Shown in pieces: positions 26,183 through 33,081 of a DNA stretch of 64,000 nucleotides. The stretch is from positions 1-64,000 of the forward strand of contig ONCK01000007.1 of the NCBI GenBank assembly GCA_900316315.1, read 5' to 3'. Position 1 is the stretch's first letter. Each line of letters begins with the position of its first letter. The notes under the pieces were generated by a model. That model was given only the letters and a program-made list of their open reading frames with translations, was not told where the DNA came from and did not search any database. Position numbers and translations under genes: made by a program. The DNA comes from an uncultured Prevotellaceae bacterium. GTDB taxonomy: Bacteria > Bacteroidota > Bacteroidia > Bacteroidales > Bacteroidaceae.

Positions 26183-27628
26183 TTACTTGGTCTTGCTGCT
26201 TGACGAGGCGAGGGAACGTACGCAGCGGAATCCGATATAGCAGCGCGGCTGGTTCTGATATTCATAGGTACGCCAAGCCGAACGGATAAGCGACATCGGG
26301 TCCTTCCACGACCCACCCTTGACGACCTTGCGCTTGAGCCGGTAAGGGTCCTCGATGGCAGCCCTGTACTGGAGCTCAGGATTGAGGTCGCTCATATTGG
26401 TCACGCCGGCCTGCGTATAGACTGTGCTCGTCCACTCCGCTACATTGCCCGCCATGTCATAGAGTCCGTTGCTGTTGGCTCCATAAATGCCGCACTTGGA
26501 CGTGATCAAGTTGCCGTCCTCCGTATAGTCGCCCTTGTCAGGTTTGAAGTTGGCATAGTAGCAGCCTTTGCTGTTTTTCGTCGCCGCATCCTTCCACGGG
26601 AAGGGGTTGCCCTCCTTGCCACGTGCGGCATACTCCCACTCTACCTCGGTCGGGAGGCGATAGCGCTGGAGCTGACGGGCTTCTCCCTTGAGTCCCTGGA
26701 GGAGATATTCCGTACGCCAAGCGCAGAAGGCCGTCGCCTGCTCCCATGTGACACCCACGACGGGATAGTCGTTGTAGTCCGCGCTGGCGAAGTAGAGACG
26801 CATGTACTTCTCGTTGTTGGCATTGGGGAAGTCGTTGATCCAGCAAGTGGTATCGGGATATACATTGACGATGTAGGTGTTGAGGAAGTCGTAGTAGCTT
26901 GACAGGGGCCGCGTGATGGTCTTACGGACGATGTTGCCGTCTTCATCAATATAGGCCGTGTCCTTAGAGATCATGACAACCTCGTTGGGGTCTGCGGGCT
27001 TGTCGGTATTGAGGCTGCGCTCTTTGGGGTCGAGGCGGTACTTGCGCATGGCAGCCTTGGCATAGTCGTAGACCTCGTAGCGATAGTTGAGCTGCTTGGC
27101 GTCGAGCATGCGCTCGCCAGTCACAGGGTTGATGGTGTAGAGGCTATTGATGGCCGTCTCTTCCTCCTCGGTCAGATTTTTGGTCGGGATACGGATTGTC
27201 CAGTCGAGGTAGGGCTTCTCCAAAGGATTGCCATCGGCATCCTCAGTCACCTTGTAGCTCTCGATGCCACCGTAGTTGGGGTCGGCCAAGCGCTCGCGAA
27301 TGATGGAGTCTCTGACCCAGTAGACGAACTGGCGGTACATGGAGTTGGTGACCTCGCGCTGATCCATCCAAAATCCGTCGACCGATATCTCCTTGGAGGG
27401 GATGTCGGCTCCCCAGAGACTGTCGTTCTCAGAGAGTCCGACCTTGAGAAAACCGCGGTCGACCTTGACCATGCCATAAGGGGTAGGCTCATTGAAGGGC
27501 CTGCCTGAGACACCGGTCACTTCGCCTCCGGTAAGCATCTTACCCCCCTTGGAGAAACCGAAGCAGGAGGTCATCAGCATAATAGTAAGTATTCCTGTCA
27601 CCAGGATTTTGGCTAATCTTGTATACAT
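26183..27628 (-). CDS. porK: T9SS outer-membrane ring lipoprotein PorK (GldK)
   Basis: 481 residues from the ATG at 27628. An in-frame GTG at 27649 directly after the porP stop would add 7 residues. The lipoprotein signal MYTRLAKILVTGILTIMLMTSC places the lipidated Cys at residue 22. The rest has a formylglycine-generating-enzyme (sulfatase-modifying) fold as in GldK: FWMDQREVTNSMYRQFVYW, YPVVGVTWEQATAFCAWRTEYL, RLPTEVEWEYAARG, NGLYDMAGNVAEWTST, VVKGGSWKDP, CYIGFRCVR. It builds the periplasmic ring with PorN under the outer membrane; the fold is structural here and no enzymatic role is implied. Confidence 0.96.
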   Translation of the reverse strand: MYTRLAKILVTGILTIMLMTSCFGFSKGGKMLTGGEVTGVSGRPFNEPTPYGMVKVDRGFLKVGLSENDSLWGADIPSKEISVDGFWMDQREVTNSMYRQFVYWVRDSIIRERLADPNYGGIESYKVTEDADGNPLEKPYLDWTIRIPTKNLTEEEETAINSLYTINPVTGERMLDAKQLNYRYEVYDYAKAAMRKYRLDPKERSLNTDKPADPNEVVMISKDTAYIDEDGNIVRKTITRPLSSYYDFLNTYIVNVYPDTTCWINDFPNANNEKYMRLYFASADYNDYPVVGVTWEQATAFCAWRTEYLLQGLKGEARQLQRYRLPTEVEWEYAARGKEGNPFPWKDAATKNSKGCYYANFKPDKGDYTEDGNLITSKCGIYGANSNGLYDMAGNVAEWTSTVYTQAGVTNMSDLNPELQYRAAIEDPYRLKRKVVKGGSWKDPMSLIRSAWRTYEYQNQPRCYIGFRCVRSLASSSSKTK

Positions 27629-27649
27629 CTCTTTATATCTCTTTGTCAC

Positions 27650-28588
27650 CTAGAGTAGTCTGACACTCTGGTGGCGGTTTTTTCCTTTCTTTTCCAAGTT
27701 GAGCTTCATTTCATAGCTCAGTACTATTTCATGAGCCCCGTTACCCAGTCCCACACCCTCGGTGTAAGCCTCGTAGGAGTAGCTGATGACAACGCCGTGG
27801 AACTTGCCTCCCACAAAGAGCGACGCGCTGCTGCTCGGGCTGTAGCCTGCGCCGGCAAAGAGCATTGTCTTGTCATTATTATACTGGGCGCGCACTGTCA
27901 GGTCTGTCTTGTCCGACTGTCCGTCATACATCCAGCGTGCAGTGGGGTGTATTGAGAATAACGGATTTCGCAGTACAATATTGTATCCGGCGGTCAAATA
28001 ATATGAGCGCTTGATGTCTATCTTGTTGGTCGTGCCCATGGTCACCGTGGGTGCCGTGAGGTGGAGACTGGATGCGCCCACAAAGAAGTGCTTATTGCTG
28101 TAATAGATACCGGCAGCGGCATCAAACTTGGTACCTGAGACCGTTGAGGTCGGGATAGCGGGATCACCGGTTTCCTCTACGTCGACCTTGCTGCCGTCAA
28201 AGCTTTCATTGAGCACCTCGCCCTGTATACCCAGAGACAGCAGCCCGTCCCAAAGCCTCACACGGTATGCGTACTCTACAGCTATGCGCTTGTGGGAGAA
28301 GAAGCCTATCTCATCATTGAGCAAGTAGGCGCCTGCGGCATGATGCTCGCCGATGAAGTAGAGCGGCATGTCGGCCCCGACAAACATAGTCTTGGGGTTG
28401 TTGCTGTAGCCCGACATCTGATTGCTGTAAGCTCCGATCACGCGCAGATTGGGGCGGATGCCCACCGCAGCGGGATTGAACTGGGGCTCCAACATCCAGT
28501 AATGGGTGAAGGCAGGGTCGTACTGGGCTTTCACTTCTGCCGAGAGCAGACAGAGCAGCCCTATGATGATGTAAAGACTTTTCTTCAT
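27650..28588 (-). CDS. porP: T9SS outer-membrane beta-barrel PorP (PorP/SprF family)
   Basis: 312 residues from the ATG at 28588; the upstream TTG at 28606 is less likely. Signal peptide MKKSLYIIIGLLCLLSAEVKA, then QYDPAFTHYWMLEPQFNPAAVG, the characteristic start of PorP/SprF proteins, and repeated amphipathic beta-strands to the C-terminus with many Tyr and Gly (a barrel of the outer membrane). First gene of the porPKLMN operon, whose order matches Porphyromonas gingivalis as I know it. No TAnnTTTG box was found directly upstream, so the operon promoter may be of another class. Confidence 0.95.
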   Translation of the reverse strand: MKKSLYIIIGLLCLLSAEVKAQYDPAFTHYWMLEPQFNPAAVGIRPNLRVIGAYSNQMSGYSNNPKTMFVGADMPLYFIGEHHAAGAYLLNDEIGFFSHKRIAVEYAYRVRLWDGLLSLGIQGEVLNESFDGSKVDVEETGDPAIPTSTVSGTKFDAAAGIYYSNKHFFVGASSLHLTAPTVTMGTTNKIDIKRSYYLTAGYNIVLRNPLFSIHPTARWMYDGQSDKTDLTVRAQYNNDKTMLFAGAGYSPSSSASLFVGGKFHGVVISYSYEAYTEGVGLGNGAHEIVLSYEMKLNLEKKGKNRHQSVRLL

Positions 28589-28925
28589 ATCTTTTAAATA
28601 ACTCAATTATTGCTCTTTTATTGTCATCCAGCACCATTTTTATTGCTTTTTTGTTTATCCGCAAGCCTTTGTCCATCATGCTGACGCTTGCCGATAGCCT
28701 CCATCCTCGCCCTTGCCTCCACCGCAAGGGCACGTCTCTGCCAAGGCAGCCATTTCCGAACCTCCCCATCCACTTGCGGTCTGTCTGCAAGGCCCCATAG
28801 TGACACGAGCAGCGGGGCTGCGTCCCGGATGACGCAGTCTGATTGAGGAGCAAGGCAGGCCTCTATGTCTGAGGAGTGAGTCTCCGGCTCTTCCTCGAGA
28901 TCTGACATCTACAGGATACCGATAA
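28589..28925. other. Region upstream of porP, no gene recognised
   Basis: About 340 bases between the porP start and the terminator of the sigma/DUF4252 operon. A 94-codon reverse-strand ORF (28624-28908, starting MSDLEEEPETHSSDIEA) covers most of it, but its second half has unconvincing composition and it has no clear ribosome binding site. The operon promoter of the T9SS cluster should lie here; the first 60 bases upstream of porP are AT-rich. Confidence 0.4.
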
Positions 28926-28927
28926 TA

Positions 28928-28972
28928 AAAAAAGCACTGCGCCATCTTGATGGATGACGCAGTATTGCTTTC
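28928..28972 (-). terminator. Terminator of the sigma/anti-sigma/DUF4252 operon
   Basis: The reverse strand reads GCAATACTGCGTCATC-loop-GATGGCGCAGTGC followed by TTTTTTTATTATC. It lies about 110 bases past the DUF4252 stop and separates this operon from porP. Confidence 0.8.
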
Positions 28973-29080
28973 CTTTTTCAGCTGATTACAACTGAGAGAG
29001 AGTTGAAACCTTTGTCGGAGAGTTTCGTCTGGTTTGTTTTATAAGCAATGCCCTTTTCAGAGCGTTAGTTCGTATCGTGT

Positions 29081-29599
29081 CTATATCTTGAGCAGGTCGG
29101 TGACAAACTCTTTTGTCATATTGCCTGTGAAGTTGAGTACCTGGAAGGTCTCTTCGCCCTTGCTCATGGTGAGCATGATGATTTCGATGACCCTGGCCTT
29201 GTTTTTGCGCAGCCAGATGCAAGGCTTGCGCTTATCCTGTGCAGGTCCCCTGTAAGGCTTGTAGGTAGTGCTGTACTGGGAGAGGAGCTTCTCCGCAGCC
29301 TCGCTGTACCTATTGGCATGGCGGGAGGCGGTAAAGATGCGGAGGCTCTTGATATTGGGCAGCACCTTGCGGAGCTGTTCGTTCTGCTTGCTGCCTGAGT
29401 TTTCGGCCTGTTCGAGCACTTTGCCCATCATATTGGGACTTACCGTGACGCACTCGTAGTCTTTGTCCTCGCCGGCGGCTGTGCTTCCCCCGCTCTCCTG
29501 CAGGGTATTGACCAAGAGGCCGACAAAATCCTGTCTGACTTCTGCAGCAGCACTCATGCTGAGTGTCAGGGTCAGTATGATGGAGAGGAAATGCTTCAT
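29081..29599 (-). CDS. DUF4252 family exported protein
   Basis: 172 residues. Signal peptide MKHFLSIILTLTLSMSAAA. The DUF4252 pattern is visible in the middle and C-terminal part: IKSLRIFTASRHANRYSEAAEKLL, ARVIEIIMLTMSKGEETFQVLNFTGNMT. Family members are small periplasmic or surface proteins, typically encoded beside ECF sigma factors in Bacteroidetes, as here. The start codon directly follows the stop of the anti-sigma-like gene with no spacer. Its role is unknown; it may take part in, or be an output of, the sigma-factor stress response. Confidence 0.8.
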   Translation of the reverse strand: MKHFLSIILTLTLSMSAAAEVRQDFVGLLVNTLQESGGSTAAGEDKDYECVTVSPNMMGKVLEQAENSGSKQNEQLRKVLPNIKSLRIFTASRHANRYSEAAEKLLSQYSTTYKPYRGPAQDKRKPCIWLRKNKARVIEIIMLTMSKGEETFQVLNFTGNMTKEFVTDLLKI

Positions 29600-30118
29600 C
29601 TATTCCTCCGTATTGACGTTGGCATCCGTTTGGGACGTAGAGTCATTGGCCTCAAGTCCTGCCTCGCGCAGTCCGCTGCCCACAGTCTTGAGCGCAGACG
29701 AGACTTGCTCGTAAGCGACCTGCGGGTCGGTATATGTATCCTTGTAAGTAGCGTAATTGTAGCTAGCCTGCTGGGGCGCATCGTCCGTGCTGAAGGAGTG
29801 CTGTGCCGCCATGCCGAGCGTGAAGACGATAGCCACCACGGCAGCTGCCTTGTAGAAGGGGCGCAGCCTATAGTGTATCGTATTGCGGCGGGCCTTGACA
29901 GTCGTCTCATTGATGCGTGAGAGCATACGTTCGTCAAAGTCGTCACCGAGGCTGACCTTCTGTTCCTCCTCCTCGTATCTGAAGAGCGAAGCATACTTGC
30001 GGAGGCTCTCAGGTATCTCTTCTTGCTGGAAGAAGTCGCGCAAGATGCGCTCTTCACTGACTGTGGTCTCACAGTTCCAGTAGCGTTGCAGGAGTTGCAT
30101 GATATATTTATAGTCCAT
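29600..30118 (-). CDS. Single-pass membrane protein, probable anti-sigma factor
   Basis: 172 residues. A cytosolic N-terminal part of about 85 residues rich in Glu and Arg (RYWNCETTVSEERILRDFF), one transmembrane helix (about 91-107, FYKAAAVVAIVFTLGMAA), and a short periplasmic tail rich in Ser, Thr, Asn and Asp. The N-terminal WNCETTVSEEEILRDFF pattern recurs in Bacteroidales proteins encoded next to ECF sigma factors. The gene overlaps the sigma factor by 11 bases, so translation is coupled. It most likely binds and holds the sigma factor at the membrane. No zinc-binding anti-sigma HxxxCxxC motif is present. Confidence 0.7.
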   Translation of the reverse strand: MDYKYIMQLLQRYWNCETTVSEERILRDFFQQEEIPESLRKYASLFRYEEEEQKVSLGDDFDERMLSRINETTVKARRNTIHYRLRPFYKAAAVVAIVFTLGMAAQHSFSTDDAPQQASYNYATYKDTYTDPQVAYEQVSSALKTVGSGLREAGLEANDSTSQTDANVNTEE

Positions 30119-30614
30119 AGCGGTCTATCTTTTCGAATTGTTGTCTTATACGTTGCCGAGCCCTGAATAGAGTCACTTTGACTTGTTCCTCCGATATCTG
30201 GAGCTCTTGGGCGATTTCCTTGTACGGCTTGCCTTCGATGTCGCGCAGCTGCATGATGGTGCGCTGCTTCTCGGGCAGCTGTTGGAAGAGCTTGTGTACC
30301 CACTTGCGGCTATCCTCGCGCGTAAGCGTCTGGAAAGGCGTCTCGCTTGTATCGAGCGTGTCGTAGGGAGACTCATCGAGGCTGACGTTGCTGCTCTCCT
30401 TGCGTGCCAGGGCGTCGAGTGCCATGTTGCGGCATATGGTGATGCTGTAGGCTTCTGCCGAGGAGGGAGTGCTAAGTTCGCCACGGTGGTTCCACACCTT
30501 GATCATAGTCTCCTGTACGATGTCTTCTGCTTCGCCCGTATTTGGGATAATGCGGAGCGCGAGGCGGTAAAGCCTGTTTTTAAGGGGGAGTACATCGTCC
30601 CGGAAGTTGATCAT
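30108..30614 (-). CDS. ECF-type RNA polymerase sigma factor
   Basis: 168 residues. Region 2: LYRLALRIIPNTGEAEDIVQETMIKVWNH (about residues 15-43). Region 4: LPEKQRTIMQLRDIEGKPYKEIAQEL with helix-turn-helix QISEEQVKVTLFRARQRIRQ near the C-terminus. It directs RNA polymerase to a specific regulon. Its own promoter looks ECF-dependent (30635-30662), which suggests autoregulation. The operon with the anti-sigma-like and DUF4252 genes ends at a terminator just upstream of the T9SS cluster. P. gingivalis is known to use an ECF factor (SigP) for por genes; whether this is the equivalent cannot be told here. Confidence 0.93.
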   Translation of the reverse strand: MINFRDDVLPLKNRLYRLALRIIPNTGEAEDIVQETMIKVWNHRGELSTPSSAEAYSITICRNMALDALARKESSNVSLDESPYDTLDTSETPFQTLTREDSRKWVHKLFQQLPEKQRTIMQLRDIEGKPYKEIAQELQISEEQVKVTLFRARQRIRQQFEKIDRYGL

Positions 30615-30634
30615 TTCGCTTGCTCTCTATAGGT

Positions 30635-30662
30635 GAAGACGCACGAGCGGGGAAAAAGTTAC
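30635..30662 (-). promoter_or_regulatory. ECF-type promoter of the sigma factor operon
   Basis: On the reverse strand GTAAC (30658-30662), 16 bases, then CGTCTTC (30635-30641). AAC at -35 and CGTC at -10 are the usual marks of ECF-sigma promoters. It lies 20 bases before the sigma gene ATG and differs from the TAnnTTTG boxes elsewhere in the window. Confidence 0.65.
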
Positions 30663-31206
30663 ACGGTCTCCGTCATTTTTTTGTCAAATCTGTCCTTGCC
30701 TCATGCCACCGGCGGCCCTAGGTGAGGCCTGCCTCCGGATGGCACCGGTCCCCCGCGCTCCGTTACGACAGCTGCCGAAGGCCGCATGGCTGAGCTCTCC
30801 TCCCGGCGCAGCCCATAAGCGGGGCCGGGCGAAGGGATAGCTGCAGGGCAGAAGCAGATCCGCATGCCACGTCTCGTCAGTCAGTATGCGAAGATACGTA
30901 TTTCCTCTGGATTTCTGGCATACTCTCTCCCCTATTTTTAGGTCTGCCAAAAGATTGTACTCCTTGGCTCTGCCGCGCACCGGCTCCAGTGCTTTCATCT
31001 GCAAATCGTCTCCCGACACTGGCAAGGGCTGACCTACTCAGGACAACATTTCGCCTCATCCTTCCTATCCCCTTCTTCCGCCTGTACAAGGGCTCACGCC
31101 GCGCCGTCAGACGGGGACCGCATACTCCCGAGTGGGTAATCAGCCTGAAGACGTAGAACTCTGATTTTACCTACATAAGGGGATTGCCAGCGGAGCAGAA
31201 ATACAA
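30663..31206. other. Gene-free stretch upstream of the sigma operon
   Basis: About 540 bases with no credible ORF, tRNA or repeat. Confidence 0.45.
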
Positions 31207-31214
31207 TAACTTTG
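31207..31214 (+). promoter_or_regulatory. -7 box TAACTTTG with no gene downstream
   Basis: TAACTTTGC, the same box as before tyrS and metK, on the + strand and 210 bases upstream of a terminator with no ORF between. Confidence 0.5.
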
Positions 31215-31215
31215 C

Positions 31216-31446
31216 TAGTGAGACATAAGCCCATCATAGGGCCGCCTGTGCATCGGGCTCTCTATCTGCCGCTTGCAATGTCTGGCAGGGCATCCGCAAA
31301 TACGCTGTCCCATAGAGCAGATGCCGTCATAGACACTACGCGCAGCCGCACAATCGCCGTGAGACACGGCTAGGCGCGACAAAACAAGGCAAATTTCTTT
31401 TTTAATATTACTTCTGGTAGCGGGGCCTCGGCTCCGCTGCTTTTTT
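31216..31446 (+). ncRNA. Candidate structured non-coding RNA
   Basis: Framed by a TAACTTTG promoter box (31207) and an intrinsic terminator (31417-31444). The interior has several perfect pairings: GCCC/GGGC near the 5' end, CTGCC/GGCAG, CTCTAT/ATAGAG, GGCATC/GATGCC, and GCCGTG-AGA-CACGGC inside CGCGC/GCGCG. No open frame of plausible composition runs through it. It lacks the recognisable signatures of tmRNA, RNase P RNA or SRP RNA. It could be a 6S-type or novel small RNA; identity not determined. Confidence 0.5.
31417..31444 (+). terminator. Terminator of the candidate RNA
   Basis: AGCGGGGCC-TC-GGCTCCGCT hairpin followed by GCTTTTTTG. Confidence 0.7.
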
Positions 31447-31901
31447 GTGCCCGATGGCGCCCTCGTGCACACCCGCCTAATGGGCGCAGTCTCCCATTTG
31501 TCCGGCGTCACAAGTCACACAGACAGATGCGCCACGCAAACATCCCATCCGAAAACGGGACTCTGCAGAAAATCAACGGGGGCAAATTCTTCTCCGCCAC
31601 ACGCCGAAGGTCTGCCAGCGCTCCATCCTGCCTTCCATCGCCGCTCTGCCACCCTACAACCGCAGCTGACACGCTCTGAGCGGCCCATCAGACGGACTAC
31701 ACCGGACAAAGCCTCAACCACGCTCCTTGCTGCCCGATGATACTCTTCACTACCCTAGTCACATCTCTTGCAACCCAGTCATGCTTCCCAAGTTGCTCCA
31801 CCTTGAGCTGAGGTTTCTCCGCACTTCGTCTGAAGTTTTTTCGCAAGAGTACTGGCCAGCAGTATAGCCACCCGATTCCTCAAAAAGGCAAAGGGACAAT
31901 C
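31447..31901. other. Gene-free stretch before MITE copy C
   Basis: About 450 bases; only short low-quality ORFs on both strands. No further feature recognised. Confidence 0.45.
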
Positions 31902-32188
31902 TTTTTTTATAATAAAAAATTGAACTGGAAGTCCCCGATTGCCCCTGAAGACAAAAAATTGGAAATCCCCTCAAATTGCCTTTGTAACTCACTGAAATCC
32001 AATGAATTACAAACAAAATTTGGCCTTCTCATAACTAGCTGGCTATCAGGTGATAACAACTCGCCTTCCAGTTTAAATTAAGTCCGACCTAGTTTAAACT
32101 ACATCCGACCTTGTTGCACTTACAAGGCGACTTGTCATCACGACATCGGCACCTATACGGGACAAGATTCCGGATTTATTATATAAAA
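31902..32188 (+). repeat. MITE-like element, copy C
   Basis: 287 bases from TTTTTTTATAATAAAA to TTTATTATATAAAA. It contains AAATCCAATGAATTACAAA, the inner inverted repeat (GATAACAACTCGCC ... GGCGACTTGTCATC) and two 21-bp TTTAAA-CATCCGACC units. Same orientation as copies B and D. Confidence 0.85.
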
Positions 32189-32391
32189 CATGGATGAGCT
32201 ATCTAAAAGCAGCGAATTGTCGTCTGCTATGGGGAACCTCTTGGTAGAGCGCGCGTGTACGGGCCGCGCCCTCCCTTGCGTAAGATTTTTCCAAGGGAGG
32301 CTGTCAAATCCCCGCAGTGGTATTTGTCGATTGTCACAGGGGAGACGCAAAAAAAAGTCACAACGGCAGCGCACGTCACATCAGAATTGCG

Positions 32392-32399
32392 TAAGTTTG
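32392..32399 (+). promoter_or_regulatory. -7 box TAAGTTTG of the Nudix gene
   Basis: TAAGTTTGC matches TAnnTTTGC, 24 bases before the ATG at 32423. It supports that ATG over the longer upstream frame starting at 32255. Confidence 0.6.
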
Positions 32400-32422
32400 C
32401 ATTTCACCTCTATCGCCACACC

Positions 32423-32983
32423 ATGGACCATACCTCCTCTACTTCCCCCCTGTCCGTCTTCCGCTACTGCCCCCGATGCGGCAGCACGCAGTTTGTCACC
32501 CACAACTTCAAGAGCAAGCGATGCGAGCAGTGCGGATTTGAATACTACTTCAACGCCGCAGCCGCCATAGCCGCCGTGGTCGTCACCGCCGACGGCTACC
32601 TGCTGACAGCCCGCCGCTCCCGCGAGCCGGCACAGGGCACCCTCGATCTGCCGGGCGGATTTGTAGATGCGGGCGAGACCCTCGAGCAAGCCGTCGTACG
32701 CGAACTGCGCGAGGAGACTGGCCTCTCTGTCACGCCGAGGCGCTGGCTTTTGAGTCTGCCCAACCGATATGTCTACTCCGGCCTCGCGGTGGCGACAGTC
32801 GACAGCTTCTTCCTGTGCGATACAGATACGAGCCAGCCCATGCATGCCCAAGACGACGTAAGCCAACTCCAGTGGCTCAAGCTCGAGGAGGTGCGGCCGG
32901 AGGAGTTCGGACTCGACTCGATACGCCAGGCCGTGACCCGCATCAAGGAGATGCCACTCAGCCAACTGCTAGACAAGCAGTAA
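32423..32983 (+). CDS. Nudix hydrolase with N-terminal zinc ribbon
   Basis: 186 residues from the ATG at 32423. A zinc ribbon comes first: CPRC (Cys16, 19) and CEQC (Cys34, 37). Then a Nudix domain with the complete Nudix box, GFVDAGETLEQAVVRELREE-TGL (about 79-101; G-x5-E-x7-REUxEExGU). The zinc ribbon plus Nudix layout resembles NADH pyrophosphatase (NudC)-type enzymes, but the usual SQPWPFPxS region is absent, so the substrate (a nucleoside diphosphate derivative) is open. Single-gene unit ending in a bidirectional terminator. Confidence 0.9.
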   Translation: MDHTSSTSPLSVFRYCPRCGSTQFVTHNFKSKRCEQCGFEYYFNAAAAIAAVVVTADGYLLTARRSREPAQGTLDLPGGFVDAGETLEQAVVRELREETGLSVTPRRWLLSLPNRYVYSGLAVATVDSFFLCDTDTSQPMHAQDDVSQLQWLKLEEVRPEEFGLDSIRQAVTRIKEMPLSQLLDKQ

Positions 32984-32997
32984 CGGCGTCAGCAAAT

Positions 32998-33038
32998 GAT
33001 AGGCCCCCGACGGCGGGATATCGCGTCGGGGGCCTATC
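32998..33038. terminator. Bidirectional terminator between the Nudix gene and speA
   Basis: A perfect 15-bp stem, GATAGGCCCCCGACG / CGTCGGGGGCCTATC, with an 11-base loop, midway between convergent genes ending at 32983 and 33082. Confidence 0.85.
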
Positions 33039-33081
33039 GTATAGTGTAGCGGCCGGCAAGACTCCGGCCTTCTCTGGAGGG

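Noticed and set aside
28624-28908. 94-codon reverse-strand ORF upstream of porP
   Set aside because: Acidic start looks protein-like, but the second half does not; no promoter or ribosome binding site and no family. Overlapping ORFs in other frames are equally long.
30684-31025. 113-codon reverse-strand ORF upstream of the sigma gene
   Set aside because: Composition (Arg/Gly/Ala-rich, Cys and Trp scattered) and lack of any signal suggest chance in GC-rich DNA.
31216-31446. tmRNA, RNase P RNA or SRP RNA
   Set aside because: None of their signature sequences (tmRNA tRNA-like ends, GAGGAAAGTCC of RNase P, GGAAGG/AGCAG loop of SRP) was found, so only a generic structured RNA is proposed.
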